DNA from: Pseudomonadota bacterium
GTDB lineage: Bacteria > Pseudomonadota > Gammaproteobacteria > DAOUQR01
DNA: 12,265 nucleotides
Reading direction: 5' to 3'
NCBI GenBank assembly: GCA_030625525.1
Contig: DAOUQR010000007.1
Coordinates: 1-12,265 of the forward strand
The notes beneath the pieces are model-generated. The model was not told the DNA's origin. It searched no databases and saw nothing but the letters and a program-made list of their open reading frames with translations. This document shows, piece after piece, positions 1 to 6,511 of the stretch. The translations under genes and the position numbers were made by a program. Each line of letters starts with the position of its first letter. Position 1 is the stretch's first letter.

Positions 1-330
1 GCTGTCATTGGAGCGATATTCGCACTCAGACAAGTGATATTACATATTGTACAGGGCTCCGAACACTATGGTTCGGCTTTTTTGGGTTTACACTTATATA
101 CCTGGGCCTTTATTGTTTTTTATGTTGCGATTTTTGGTATCAGTGTCATGTTATTGCTTGATAAATATTTTGTGTTTTCAAAAATACAACAGCGTTGTTC
201 CTTCGTGAGTTATTGTTTAATTGCATTGCTCATCGGTGTTGCTTTGTTTAACACCTTGGGAACGTTTGCGCTCTGTGGTTTTCATACAATGTGCATTCCG
301 TTCCCTAGCAAATATTTATTATTCAGTTAA
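1..330 (+). CDS. DsbB-family disulfide bond formation protein, C-terminal part (5' end outside window)
   Basis: The frame is open from the first base, so this is the last 109 residues of a longer gene; a GTG at 34 is internal. The fragment is strongly hydrophobic with at least two membrane helices. It contains the stretch RQVILHIVQGSEHYGSAFLG followed by LHLYTW, which I recognise from short DsbB-like proteins. Near the end it has a cysteine pair spaced C-x5-C (fragment residues 92 and 98), placed where DsbB-like proteins carry their second periplasmic redox pair. In the family, such proteins reoxidise periplasmic thiol oxidases and pass electrons to quinones in the inner membrane. The first cysteine pair would lie upstream and cannot be checked. 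The last 8 bases overlap the 3' end of the convergent histidine kinase gene, so no terminator separates the two. The family call rests on recalled motifs only. Confidence 0.7.
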   Translation, partial: AVIGAIFALRQVILHIVQGSEHYGSAFLGLHLYTWAFIVFYVAIFGISVMLLLDKYFVFSKIQQRCSFVSYCLIALLIGVALFNTLGTFALCGFHTMCIPFPSKYLLFS

Positions 331-1597
331 CATCATTCAATGAAATCGTGACTTGCAAACCTTGAGGCTTACGGTTCATTAAATAAATATCACCGCCACA
401 GGCATGTATAATATCGCGGGTGACAGCCAAGCCAAGACCGCTGCCGGCATTCACAGGAGTACGGGCGGTATCCACGCGATAAAATGGCAGGAAAACTTTA
501 TCCATATCATCTTCGGGTATGCCAGGACCTTGATCGATCACTTTAATTTCAAAATGATTGTTTTTTCTTTCTAAATAAACATCGGCCTGTTTTCCATATT
601 TAACGGCATTTTCAATAATATTAGTGAAAGCACGTTTCAATGCATGTAAGCGTCCATAATAAATGATGCGATCATCTGAGCTGTGATAGCTAACTGGAAA
701 TCCGGCGTCTTTCATGTCATCTGTAATACTGTCTAGTAATGCGTTTAGATCAAAGTTTTCTGCTTTTTCGTTTTTAATGTGGTCGCGCGCAAAGGCTAAT
801 ATGGAGTTAATCATATTTTCCATGTCATCTATATCTGACATCATTTTTGTTTGGAGTGTTTTGTCTGTGACGGATTCCAAGCGTAGTTTTAAGCGTGTAA
901 TCGGGCTTCGAAGATCATGCGATATTGCTGCGAGCATTTGTGTGCGATTATGCATGATGGCTTTGAGCTTTGCGATCATGTCGTTGAAGGCCGTCACCCC
1001 CTCTCGCATAACTTTGGGGCCAACGATGGCGAGTGGTGGTGCATCGATATCATTTGCAAAACGTTTTGCGCCCGCGCTAAAGACGATCATGGGTGAGGCT
1101 AACAATCGCGAGATCATGTAACAGAGTCCGATGAGTGCGGCTATTAATGCAATAAAAATAAACCAGACACCTATTTGCTGATGAAATCCCGGTGGTGGGA
1201 CGGCTACAATTCTCAGCCATTTTTTATCGCTCAATTGTATGCTTATTCGAACAAAACGCTTTTGTTTTTTTAAGTAATGGTTAATCGCGATCGGATCAAA
1301 CGCATGTGCATTATATCCATGACGAAAAGGACGCGGACTAATAAATAAACGCAGGCCACGTTTTAATTTTATTTTTTTAATGTTTTGTTCAAGTTGATCG
1401 GAGTTAGCGCTTTTCGCTTTTTTAATTAACTGGATAATCTCACGATTGCGTTTTGCAGGGCGAACACGGTCATGTTGAGCTCTAAATAAAAGACTGAAAC
1501 TATACACAGATGCTAAATGCAAAATGACAAAACAGACAAACACATATAAAAACGTTTGCTTAGGCAAATTAAACGTTAACCCGTTTAGTATTTTCAT
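323..1597 (-). CDS. EnvZ-like sensor histidine kinase
   Basis: Inner-membrane histidine kinase of 424 aa, likely partner of the adjacent response regulator. It has two transmembrane segments (about 14-37 and 141-166) bracketing a periplasmic domain of about 100 residues. A HAMP linker follows, then the dimerisation/phosphoacceptor helix with SHDLRSP (H227). The ATPase domain has an N box around N330 (ENAVKYG), G1 DQGPGIP (355-361) and G2 GSGLGLA (385-391). All catalytic motifs look intact. The SHDLRSPITRLKL motif and the PFYRVDTART stretch are like EnvZ. The start codon overlaps the regulator stop by 4 bases (ATGA type, 1594-1597), so the two are translationally coupled. The periplasmic domain is unusually basic: I count about 25 Lys/Arg against 6 Asp/Glu in residues 39-140. 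The ligand is unknown, and the EnvZ label describes similarity, not proven orthology. Confidence 0.93.
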   Translation of the reverse strand: MKILNGLTFNLPKQTFLYVFVCFVILHLASVYSFSLLFRAQHDRVRPAKRNREIIQLIKKAKSANSDQLEQNIKKIKLKRGLRLFISPRPFRHGYNAHAFDPIAINHYLKKQKRFVRISIQLSDKKWLRIVAVPPPGFHQQIGVWFIFIALIAALIGLCYMISRLLASPMIVFSAGAKRFANDIDAPPLAIVGPKVMREGVTAFNDMIAKLKAIMHNRTQMLAAISHDLRSPITRLKLRLESVTDKTLQTKMMSDIDDMENMINSILAFARDHIKNEKAENFDLNALLDSITDDMKDAGFPVSYHSSDDRIIYYGRLHALKRAFTNIIENAVKYGKQADVYLERKNNHFEIKVIDQGPGIPEDDMDKVFLPFYRVDTARTPVNAGSGLGLAVTRDIIHACGGDIYLMNRKPQGLQVTISLNDVN

Positions 1598-2331
1598 GAT
1601 TCAACCTTTTCTACTTCTGGTTTAAATTGATAACCACCGCCGCGAATGGTGAGAATGATTTGTGGTTTTTTGGGATCGTTTTCGAGTTTTTTTCGCAGTC
1701 GTGCAACTTGCACATCGACACTTCGATCAAAGGGTCCCGCTTCTCGACCAGTGGTTAAATCCATTAATTGATCACGTGTCATAACTCGCCCGGCATTTTC
1801 GACAAACGCTAACAACAATTCATACTCGCCGTTACTTAAGGGGATGGTGATTTTTTCAGGGGATATCAGTTGATGTTTTTTTAAATCCAATTCCCAATTT
1901 AAAAATCTTAAGTTCGGCATATGACCGATGTGAGAACGATTACGTTGTACGCCTAATTGCCCGGTTGAGCGTCGTAATAAGGATTTGATTCTTGCTAATA
2001 ATTCGCGAGAACTAAAAGGCTTACATAAATAATCATCTGCTCCGACTTCTAAACCAATGATACGATCGGCTTCTTCAGACACTGCACTTAACATAATTAT
2101 AGACACATCCGATTCTTCGCGTAGCTTTCGACACAATGAAAGACCATCTTCGCCTGGCAACATGACATCGAGTATCACCAAATCAATGTGGTTGTCTCGC
2201 ATTTTTCGTTTCATTGTATGTCCATCATGCGCAATGATGACTTGATAATCGTACTGAGATAAATACGCTTGAACTAATTCGCCAATTTGCGGATCATCAT
2301 CAACGATTAATATTTTGATTTTACGTGTCAT
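1594..2331 (-). CDS. OmpR-family response regulator
   Basis: A 245-aa DNA-binding response regulator. The receiver domain (about 1-120) has the acidic pocket D11-D13, phosphoacceptor D55 in VILDVMLPGEDG, switch residue S82, Y101 and conserved K104. A winged-helix effector domain (about 145-240) includes the GREAGPFDRSVDVQ and RLRKKLE segments and ends in RGGGYQF, the recognition-helix and wing pattern of the OmpR subfamily. MLPGEDGLSLCRKLR and the D55 numbering match E. coli OmpR closely. It is the first gene of a two-gene operon with the kinase. Only a weak Shine-Dalgarno (GTGAG, 9 bases upstream) precedes the ATG. Phosphorylation by the downstream kinase and control of the divergent small secreted protein are inferred from position. 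A function as true OmpR (porin and osmotic control) is not established. Confidence 0.93.
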   Translation of the reverse strand: MTRKIKILIVDDDPQIGELVQAYLSQYDYQVIIAHDGHTMKRKMRDNHIDLVILDVMLPGEDGLSLCRKLREESDVSIIMLSAVSEEADRIIGLEVGADDYLCKPFSSRELLARIKSLLRRSTGQLGVQRNRSHIGHMPNLRFLNWELDLKKHQLISPEKITIPLSNGEYELLLAFVENAGRVMTRDQLMDLTTGREAGPFDRSVDVQVARLRKKLENDPKKPQIILTIRGGGYQFKPEVEKVES

Positions 2332-2469
2332 TTGAGTTTACTCACTTTATTTCAACTTCGTTACAAAATGCGCTGAGAAAGCAACTTTGGAGTAACAAAC
2401 GCCTGCCATACTGAAGGTGACTTGATTGATTTGTTGTTAAGTAGTCATTCAGTCAATTGAGCACCGCGA

Positions 2470-2514
2470 GCCGCTATTGTACTGTTTTTCGATGTGTGAT
2501 TGTACAATAGCGGC
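2470..2514. promoter_or_regulatory. Perfect 13-bp inverted repeat with divergent -10-like hexamers
   Basis: The left arm GCCGCTATTGTAC (2470-2482) and right arm GTACAATAGCGGC (2502-2514) are exact reverse complements around a 19-base spacer. Each arm contains TACAAT, a 5/6 match to a sigma-70 -10 box: on the plus strand at 2503-2508, pointing to the small secreted protein gene, and on the minus strand at 2476-2481, pointing to the response regulator. The -35 candidates (TTGTAC, in the opposite arm in each case) are poor and spaced 20 bp. The element could be an operator for a dimeric regulator overlapping back-to-back promoters, or a hairpin. No T-run follows either arm, so it is not an intrinsic terminator. 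Confidence 0.6.
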
Positions 2515-2544
2515 ACTTTAATCTCTAGCTGTTTGGAGTCATTT

Positions 2545-2958
2545 ATGAAACATAAAACACTGGCCATTATTGGCTTAACCGCGGGTTTAGCTTTTGCATG
2601 TAGTTCTGCTTTAGCGAATCCACAAGCAAATCAAACCCTGTTTACGCCTAAGCACTCCGGTCACAGAATGCATCAAGGGTTTAAATCCATGCATAAACGT
2701 CATCGCAAGCCTGTGACTTTAACTTGGCATCGTGCGTTGAATTCAAATAAACATTTAAGCAAGCAAGATGCAAAAGTACTGACACAAGCCGCTATCATTT
2801 TATATGGTAATAAGAATACGCAGATCACTGATATTACCGCGGGTAAAGGTAAAAAAGGTCGGGATGTGTATTTTATTAATTTAAAAAACCCACAATCTGA
2901 TAGCATTCAAAAAATCATCATGAACGCCGCGAATGGGCGGATGCACGCAGTTAAGTAG
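2545..2958 (+). CDS. Small secreted, basic, His-rich protein, PepSY-like
   Basis: A 137-aa exported protein. The start at 2545 was chosen because TGGAG (2534-2538) lies 6 bases upstream and a typical signal peptide begins there. The signal has a basic n-region MKHK, a hydrophobic core at 6-18, and probable signal peptidase I cleavage after A24 (SALA before NPQ). A Cys at 19 does not fit a lipobox. The mature N-terminal part is rich in His (seven between residues 37 and 70) and in Lys/Arg. I count 20 Lys/Arg against 4 Asp and no Glu in the mature protein. The C-terminal half (about 71-137), with a helix, a strand VYFINLKN and an ending NAANGRMHAVK, resembles a PepSY domain in pattern, but this is not certain. 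It is divergent from the response regulator and shares the inverted-repeat control region, so it is a plausible target or accessory of that system. Precise function unknown. Confidence 0.75.
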   Translation: MKHKTLAIIGLTAGLAFACSSALANPQANQTLFTPKHSGHRMHQGFKSMHKRHRKPVTLTWHRALNSNKHLSKQDAKVLTQAAIILYGNKNTQITDITAGKGKKGRDVYFINLKNPQSDSIQKIIMNAANGRMHAVK

Positions 2959-2979
2959 TTCCGACTGTGGGGCACTTTG

Positions 2980-3019
2980 GCGACAGCACTTCGGGGAGTG
3001 ATGTCGCTGAGGCGTTTTT
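2980..3019 (+). terminator. Possible terminator hairpin after the small secreted protein gene
   Basis: Left arm 2980-2990 (GCGACAGCACT) pairs with right arm 2997-3007 (AGTGATGTCGC) at 10 of 11 positions around a TCGGGG loop. Five T's follow at 3015-3019, seven bases after the stem. The stem is strong but the T-run is short and distant, so termination may be weak. No T-run exists on the other strand, so it would not serve the convergent exonuclease gene. Confidence 0.45.
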
Positions 3020-3031
3020 AAATTAACTGAA

Positions 3032-3808
3032 TCAATTAATGTCAAAATCGTACTCGATTGTAAGCGGGGCATGATCGGAAAAGCGTTCGTTTTTGTAGAT
3101 TTCTGCGGCCTTTATTTTTCCTTTTAAACCGGGTGTCACGACGTGATAATCGATACGCCATCCAACGTTGTTTGCCCAAGCTTGTCCGCGATTAGACCAC
3201 CAGGTGTATTGGTGAGCTTCGCTGTTGATTTCTCGAAATGCATCGACGTATCCCATGGGTCCGAATAATTGATCCAACCATTCGCGTTCTTCGGGAAGGC
3301 AGCCGGAATTTTTTTGATTGCTACGCCAATTTTTAATATCAATTTCTTTGTGTACGATGTTTAAATCGCCGCATACAATGATTTCACGGTTGCTCGCTTT
3401 TAATTTTTCAAGATGCGTGCTGAATTGATCGAGGAATTGGTATTTAACCACTTGACGTTCTTCTTTGCTTGAGCCGGAAGGTAAGTACAAAGAAATGACG
3501 CTGAGGTTCTCGAAATCGGCTTGGATGTATCGACCTTCGTAATCGGCGAGCTCCCAACCAAAGCCTCGGGTGATTTTTTTAGGTTCGTGTCGACTATAGA
3601 TCGCAACACCACTATAGCCTTTTTTTTGAGCGTCGAAGTAATAGCAGTGGTAGCCTTCCGGGCAAAAGATTGCGTCAGTTAGCTGGTGTTCTTGCGCTTT
3701 GGTTTCTTGTAAGCAAACAAAATCCGCGTTTTCTTTTTTTAGCCAGTCGAAGACACCTTTTCTAGCGGCAGCTCGGACACCATTGCAATTGAGAGAGATC
3801 ACTTTCAT
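3032..3808 (-). CDS. xthA: Exodeoxyribonuclease III (ExoIII/AP endonuclease family), at the crc position
   Basis: A 258-aa metal-dependent DNA repair nuclease, expected to cleave at abasic sites and act 3'-5' on duplex DNA. The exonuclease-endonuclease-phosphatase residues are all visible: N7, E35 (CLQET), Y108 (SLYLPSG), D148 and N150 (CGDLNIVH), D220 (WRIDYH), and D245-H246 in SDHAPL. The start ATG at 3808 follows an AGGA box about 7-8 bases upstream. The gene is divergent from pyrE. In Pseudomonas the gene next to pyrE is crc, an ExoIII-fold protein that lost catalysis and acts with Hfq in translational repression. From memory this protein resembles Crc along much of its length, notably at DIKNWR and GLPEERxWLDxxFG-like positions, but it keeps the catalytic residues Crc has lost. 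I therefore call it a working ExoIII. Confidence 0.92.
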   Translation of the reverse strand: MKVISLNCNGVRAAARKGVFDWLKKENADFVCLQETKAQEHQLTDAIFCPEGYHCYYFDAQKKGYSGVAIYSRHEPKKITRGFGWELADYEGRYIQADFENLSVISLYLPSGSSKEERQVVKYQFLDQFSTHLEKLKASNREIIVCGDLNIVHKEIDIKNWRSNQKNSGCLPEEREWLDQLFGPMGYVDAFREINSEAHQYTWWSNRGQAWANNVGWRIDYHVVTPGLKGKIKAAEIYKNERFSDHAPLTIEYDFDIN

Positions 3809-3837
3809 TTTTTTTCCTAATTAAGGAATATGGGGCC

Positions 3838-3843
3838 AGTATA
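3838..3843 (-). promoter_or_regulatory. Candidate -10 box for the exonuclease III gene
   Basis: On the minus strand TATACT (5/6 match to TATAAT) lies about 30 bases upstream of the ATG at 3808, which allows a short leader containing the AGGA ribosome binding site. I find no convincing -35 hexamer at 16-18 bp, so this is only a candidate. Confidence 0.35.
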
Positions 3844-3960
3844 CTTGAAGTCTATCGACTCTTCATCTACCCTCTTGCGAGCAAACTAAATGTGTGAACC
3901 GTAATATTACGCGGCTGCAATTTAGCCTCTACGCAAAGGTTAATATTTTTGGAGATTCTT

Positions 3961-3987
3961 TGGGATCAGGTCTCAGAGCTGACCCCC
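3961..3987. repeat. Degenerate copy of a GGGGTCAGG palindrome upstream of pyrE
   Basis: TGGGATCAGGTCT and AGAGCTGACCCCC form an imperfect inverted repeat (10 of 13 positions pair) with a single central base. The arm sequence matches the perfect palindrome at 11398-11426 (GGGGTCAGG / CCTGACCCC) apart from a few substitutions. Two related intergenic palindromes 7.4 kb apart suggest a dispersed REP-like repeat family. It lies 30-56 bases before the pyrE start, within the probable leader, so it could also affect pyrE expression. Confidence 0.55.
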
Positions 3988-4016
3988 ACCCAGTTTATAT
4001 TTTTAAGGATTATTTT

Positions 4017-4661
4017 ATGAAAAACAACGTCGAAAACTTTATTGAACTTTGTATTGAAAACCAAGTGTTGCGATTTGGTGAGTTTACTCTGAAATCTGGA
4101 CGAATAAGCCCTTACTTTTTTAATGCTGGCTTGTTTCATTCAGGCGTGGCATTGCAACAACTCGGACGATTTTATGCGGATGCCATTATTGAATCAGGCG
4201 TAGAGTTTGATGTGTTGTTTGGACCTGCTTATAAAGGCATTCCGTTGGCAACAGCCACTGGCATTGCGCTGGCCGAACATTATCAACGAGATATTCCTGT
4301 TACATTTAATCGCAAAGAAGCAAAAGACCATGGTGAAGGTGGCGTTTTAATCGGTGCGCCCTTGCAAGGAAAAATTCTCGTGATTGATGATGTGATCACA
4401 GCAGGAACAGCCTTTCGACAATCGCAACAATTAATTGCAGAGGCAGGGGCAGAAGTGTGCGGTGTTGTAATAGCCATGAATCGCCAAGAACGCGGACTGG
4501 GTGGAAAATCTGCACTCGAAGAAATCAGTGATGAATTTTCTATTCCGGTTGTTAGCATTATTCAGTTAGACGATATTATCAGTTATTTACACCAACAAGC
4601 GGATACACAATTTTTAGCCGCCATTGAAAAATATCGCGAAGAATTTGGCGTTGAACTTTAA
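4017..4661 (+). CDS. pyrE: Orotate phosphoribosyltransferase
   Basis: A 214-aa enzyme of de novo pyrimidine synthesis, converting orotate and PRPP to orotidine 5'-monophosphate in the cytoplasm. The type I phosphoribosyltransferase PRPP loop [13 protein letters not shown] is present ([15 protein letters not shown] here). Other family features are the N-terminal [17 protein letters not shown] segment, [11 protein letters not shown], and the flexible catalytic loop [13 protein letters not shown]. The length matches the E. coli enzyme (213 aa). ATG 4017 was chosen because AAGGA (4005-4009) lies seven bases upstream and family homology begins there; the open frame back to 3894 has no family similarity. 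The gene is divergent from exonuclease III and converges on algC with a gap of only 7 bases and no terminator. In Pseudomonas argB lies between algC and pyrE; it is absent here. Confidence 0.97.
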   Translation: MKNNVENFIELCIENQVLRFGEFTLKSGRISPYFFNAGLFHSGVALQQLGRFYADAIIESGVEFDVLFGPAYKGIPLATATGIALAEHYQRDIPVTFNRKEAKDHGEGGVLIGAPLQGKILVIDDVITAGTAFRQSQQLIAEAGAEVCGVVIAMNRQERGLGGKSALEEISDEFSIPVVSIIQLDDIISYLHQQADTQFLAAIEKYREEFGVEL

Positions 4662-4668
4662 TCATCGA

Positions 4669-6042
4669 TCAAAAGTCAGATAATTCCAGTGACGGATCTA
4701 GCAACTTTAATTGCACCCGCATCGCCTCTTGAATTCTTCCCAGTGCGGCTTCGCTCTCTGCTTCAAATCGCATCACTAAACATGGGGTTGTGTTCGATGC
4801 TCGAACTAGCCCCCAGCCATCCGGGTATTCCACTCGCAACCCATCAATTCGAATGAGTTCTGCGCCGGGAAATTCGGCTTTTTCACAGAGTTGTTGCATG
4901 AGTAAAAATTTCTTTTCATCGCCAATGTGAATTTTTATTTCCGGCGTGTTGATGCTATCAGGGATCGTTTCAAATAATTCAGTGACCGTTTGATTTTGTC
5001 CAGCAATGATTTCACAAAAACGTGCGGCAGCATAAATTCCATCATCGAAACCATACCAGCGGTGTTTAAAAAAGATGTGGCCACTCATTTCGCCAGCCAG
5101 CGCTGCATTCGTTTCTAACATTTTTGCTTTGATCAGCGAATGTCCGGTTTTGGCCATTATCGGTTTTCCGCCGGCTTGTTGGATTGCATCGCCTAAATGT
5201 TTTGTACATTTCACATCGTAAACAATCGTTGATTGTGGATCGTCTTTTAAAACAGCTTGTGAAAATAAAATCATTTGTCGGTCTGGCCAAATAATTTCAC
5301 CTGTATTACTGATAACACCTAATCTGTCTGCGTCTCCGTCAAACGCTAATCCAAAGTCTGCTTTTTCCTCAATAACTTTGTTTTGTAGATCCACACAATT
5401 TTTAGGATCACTGGGATCCGGGTGGTGATTTGGAAAGTTGCCATCAATCTCACAATACAATTCAATGACGTCACATCCTAACAAACGAAATAATTGCGGT
5501 GCGATTTCGCCGGCAATCCCGTTACCACTATCGATAACAATTTTTAATTTTTTAGGTAGGTGTACGTCAGACGTTATACGTTCTAAATATTTAGACGTAA
5601 TATCTTCCTGTGTTAAACATCCCTGCCCTTGATGAAGATCTTTTGCGAGGATGCGCTGATAAAGTGTTTGGATTTTATCTTGAGCTAATGTCTTTCCAGC
5701 GATCACCATTTTCAAACCATTATATTCACTTGGGTTATGACTACCGGTTAACACCACGCCGGATTGTGTTTTAGTCATGTGTGTTGCGAAATATAAAACC
5801 GCGGTCGGAACGCGTCCGATATCGATAACATCAATGCCTGTTGTTAATAAACCATTGATGAGTGCTTCGCTTAATTCAGGCCCCGATAATCGACCGTCAC
5901 GGGCAACACAAATCGATGTTTGTTTTGCATCGAGGGCTTCACTGCCTATCGCTTGCCCTAATTGATAAACTACGTCAGCCGTTAAATGCGTATCGACAAC
6001 GCCACGAATATCATACGCTCGAAAAATTTCTTTGGGTAACAT
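4669..6042 (-). CDS. algC: Phosphomannomutase/phosphoglucomutase
   Basis: A 457-aa alpha-D-phosphohexomutase that interconverts hexose 6- and 1-phosphates, supplying GDP-mannose and UDP-glucose precursors for LPS and exopolysaccharide. The active-site phosphoserine loop TGSHNPSEYNG has S101. The metal-binding loop DGDADR is at 235-240, the sugar-specificity loop GEMSGH at 317-322, and the phosphate-binding loop RASNTTP at 414-420, giving all four domains in order. The ATG at 6042 starts MLPKEIFRAYDIRG, the canonical N-terminus. It has an AGGA site upstream and lies one base after the dut stop; a longer frame to 6114 would overlap dut and has no family similarity. It is the last gene of the coaBC-dut-algC operon, an order also seen in Pseudomonas, hence the symbol. 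Whether both mannose and glucose phosphates are used cannot be told from sequence alone. Confidence 0.93.
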   Translation of the reverse strand: MLPKEIFRAYDIRGVVDTHLTADVVYQLGQAIGSEALDAKQTSICVARDGRLSGPELSEALINGLLTTGIDVIDIGRVPTAVLYFATHMTKTQSGVVLTGSHNPSEYNGLKMVIAGKTLAQDKIQTLYQRILAKDLHQGQGCLTQEDITSKYLERITSDVHLPKKLKIVIDSGNGIAGEIAPQLFRLLGCDVIELYCEIDGNFPNHHPDPSDPKNCVDLQNKVIEEKADFGLAFDGDADRLGVISNTGEIIWPDRQMILFSQAVLKDDPQSTIVYDVKCTKHLGDAIQQAGGKPIMAKTGHSLIKAKMLETNAALAGEMSGHIFFKHRWYGFDDGIYAAARFCEIIAGQNQTVTELFETIPDSINTPEIKIHIGDEKKFLLMQQLCEKAEFPGAELIRIDGLRVEYPDGWGLVRASNTTPCLVMRFEAESEAALGRIQEAMRVQLKLLDPSLELSDF

Positions 6043-6043
6043 A

Positions 6044-6502
6044 TTAATTCCTACCTGATGATCCAAAACCGCCTGTGCCGCGTTCAGTTTCTTGAAATTC
6101 GTCAACGACTTCAAACTTTGCTTGTATGACTGGGACGATCATCAATTGTGCGATTCGATCACCTGGATTAATGGTGAAATGATCGTTGCCGCGATTCCAC
6201 ATAGAAACCATGAGTTCGCCTTGGTAATCAGAATCGATTAAGCCGACTAAGTTTCCTAAAACAATGCCGTGTTTATGGCCGAGTCCTGAGCGCGGTAAAA
6301 TGGTTGCCGCGTAATTTGGATCTTGTATGTAGATTGCCATACCGGTTTTAATGAGTTCGGTTTGTCCGGGTTCTAATTGAAGGGGAGAGTCCATGCAGGC
6401 GCGAAGATCTAAACCGGCCGATCCGTCCGTTACGTAAGTTGGCAAAGGGATTTCTTTACCAATTTTTTCGTTTAAAATTTTTAATTGAATAATCTGTTCC
6501 AC
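6044..6502 (-). CDS. dut: Deoxyuridine 5'-triphosphate nucleotidohydrolase (dUTPase)
   Basis: A 152-aa trimeric dUTPase that hydrolyses dUTP to dUMP and pyrophosphate, keeping uracil out of DNA and feeding dTMP synthesis. All five family motifs are visible: AGLDLRA (29-35), [10 protein letters not shown] (70-79), [15 protein letters not shown] (83-97) with catalytic D90, DRIAQLMI (115-122), and the C-terminal [10 protein letters not shown] (141-150), which closes over the active site. Length is typical (E. coli 151). The start is GTG at 6502, fixed by a strong AGGTG five bases upstream; this site overlaps the coaBC stop region (gap 9 bases), indicating coupled expression. It sits between coaBC and algC on one transcript. 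Confidence 0.97.
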   Translation of the reverse strand: MEQIIQLKILNEKIGKEIPLPTYVTDGSAGLDLRACMDSPLQLEPGQTELIKTGMAIYIQDPNYAATILPRSGLGHKHGIVLGNLVGLIDSDYQGELMVSMWNRGNDHFTINPGDRIAQLMIVPVIQAKFEVVDEFQETERGTGGFGSSGRN

Positions 6503-6511
6503 GTTTTCACC

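Noticed and set aside
2596..2604. Possible lipobox (AFAC) in the signal peptide of the small secreted protein
   Set aside because: The -3 position is Ala rather than Leu, and a normal signal peptidase I site follows a few residues later (SALA before NPQ).
3900..3911. Perfect 12-bp palindrome CGTAATATTACG upstream of pyrE
   Set aside because: A palindrome of this length is expected a few times by chance in 12 kb, and it has no promoter in register with it.
3894..4016. N-terminal extension of PyrE by 41 codons
   Set aside because: No family similarity; it would translate the palindromic repeat. ATG 4017 has a good AAGGA site and starts the family homology.
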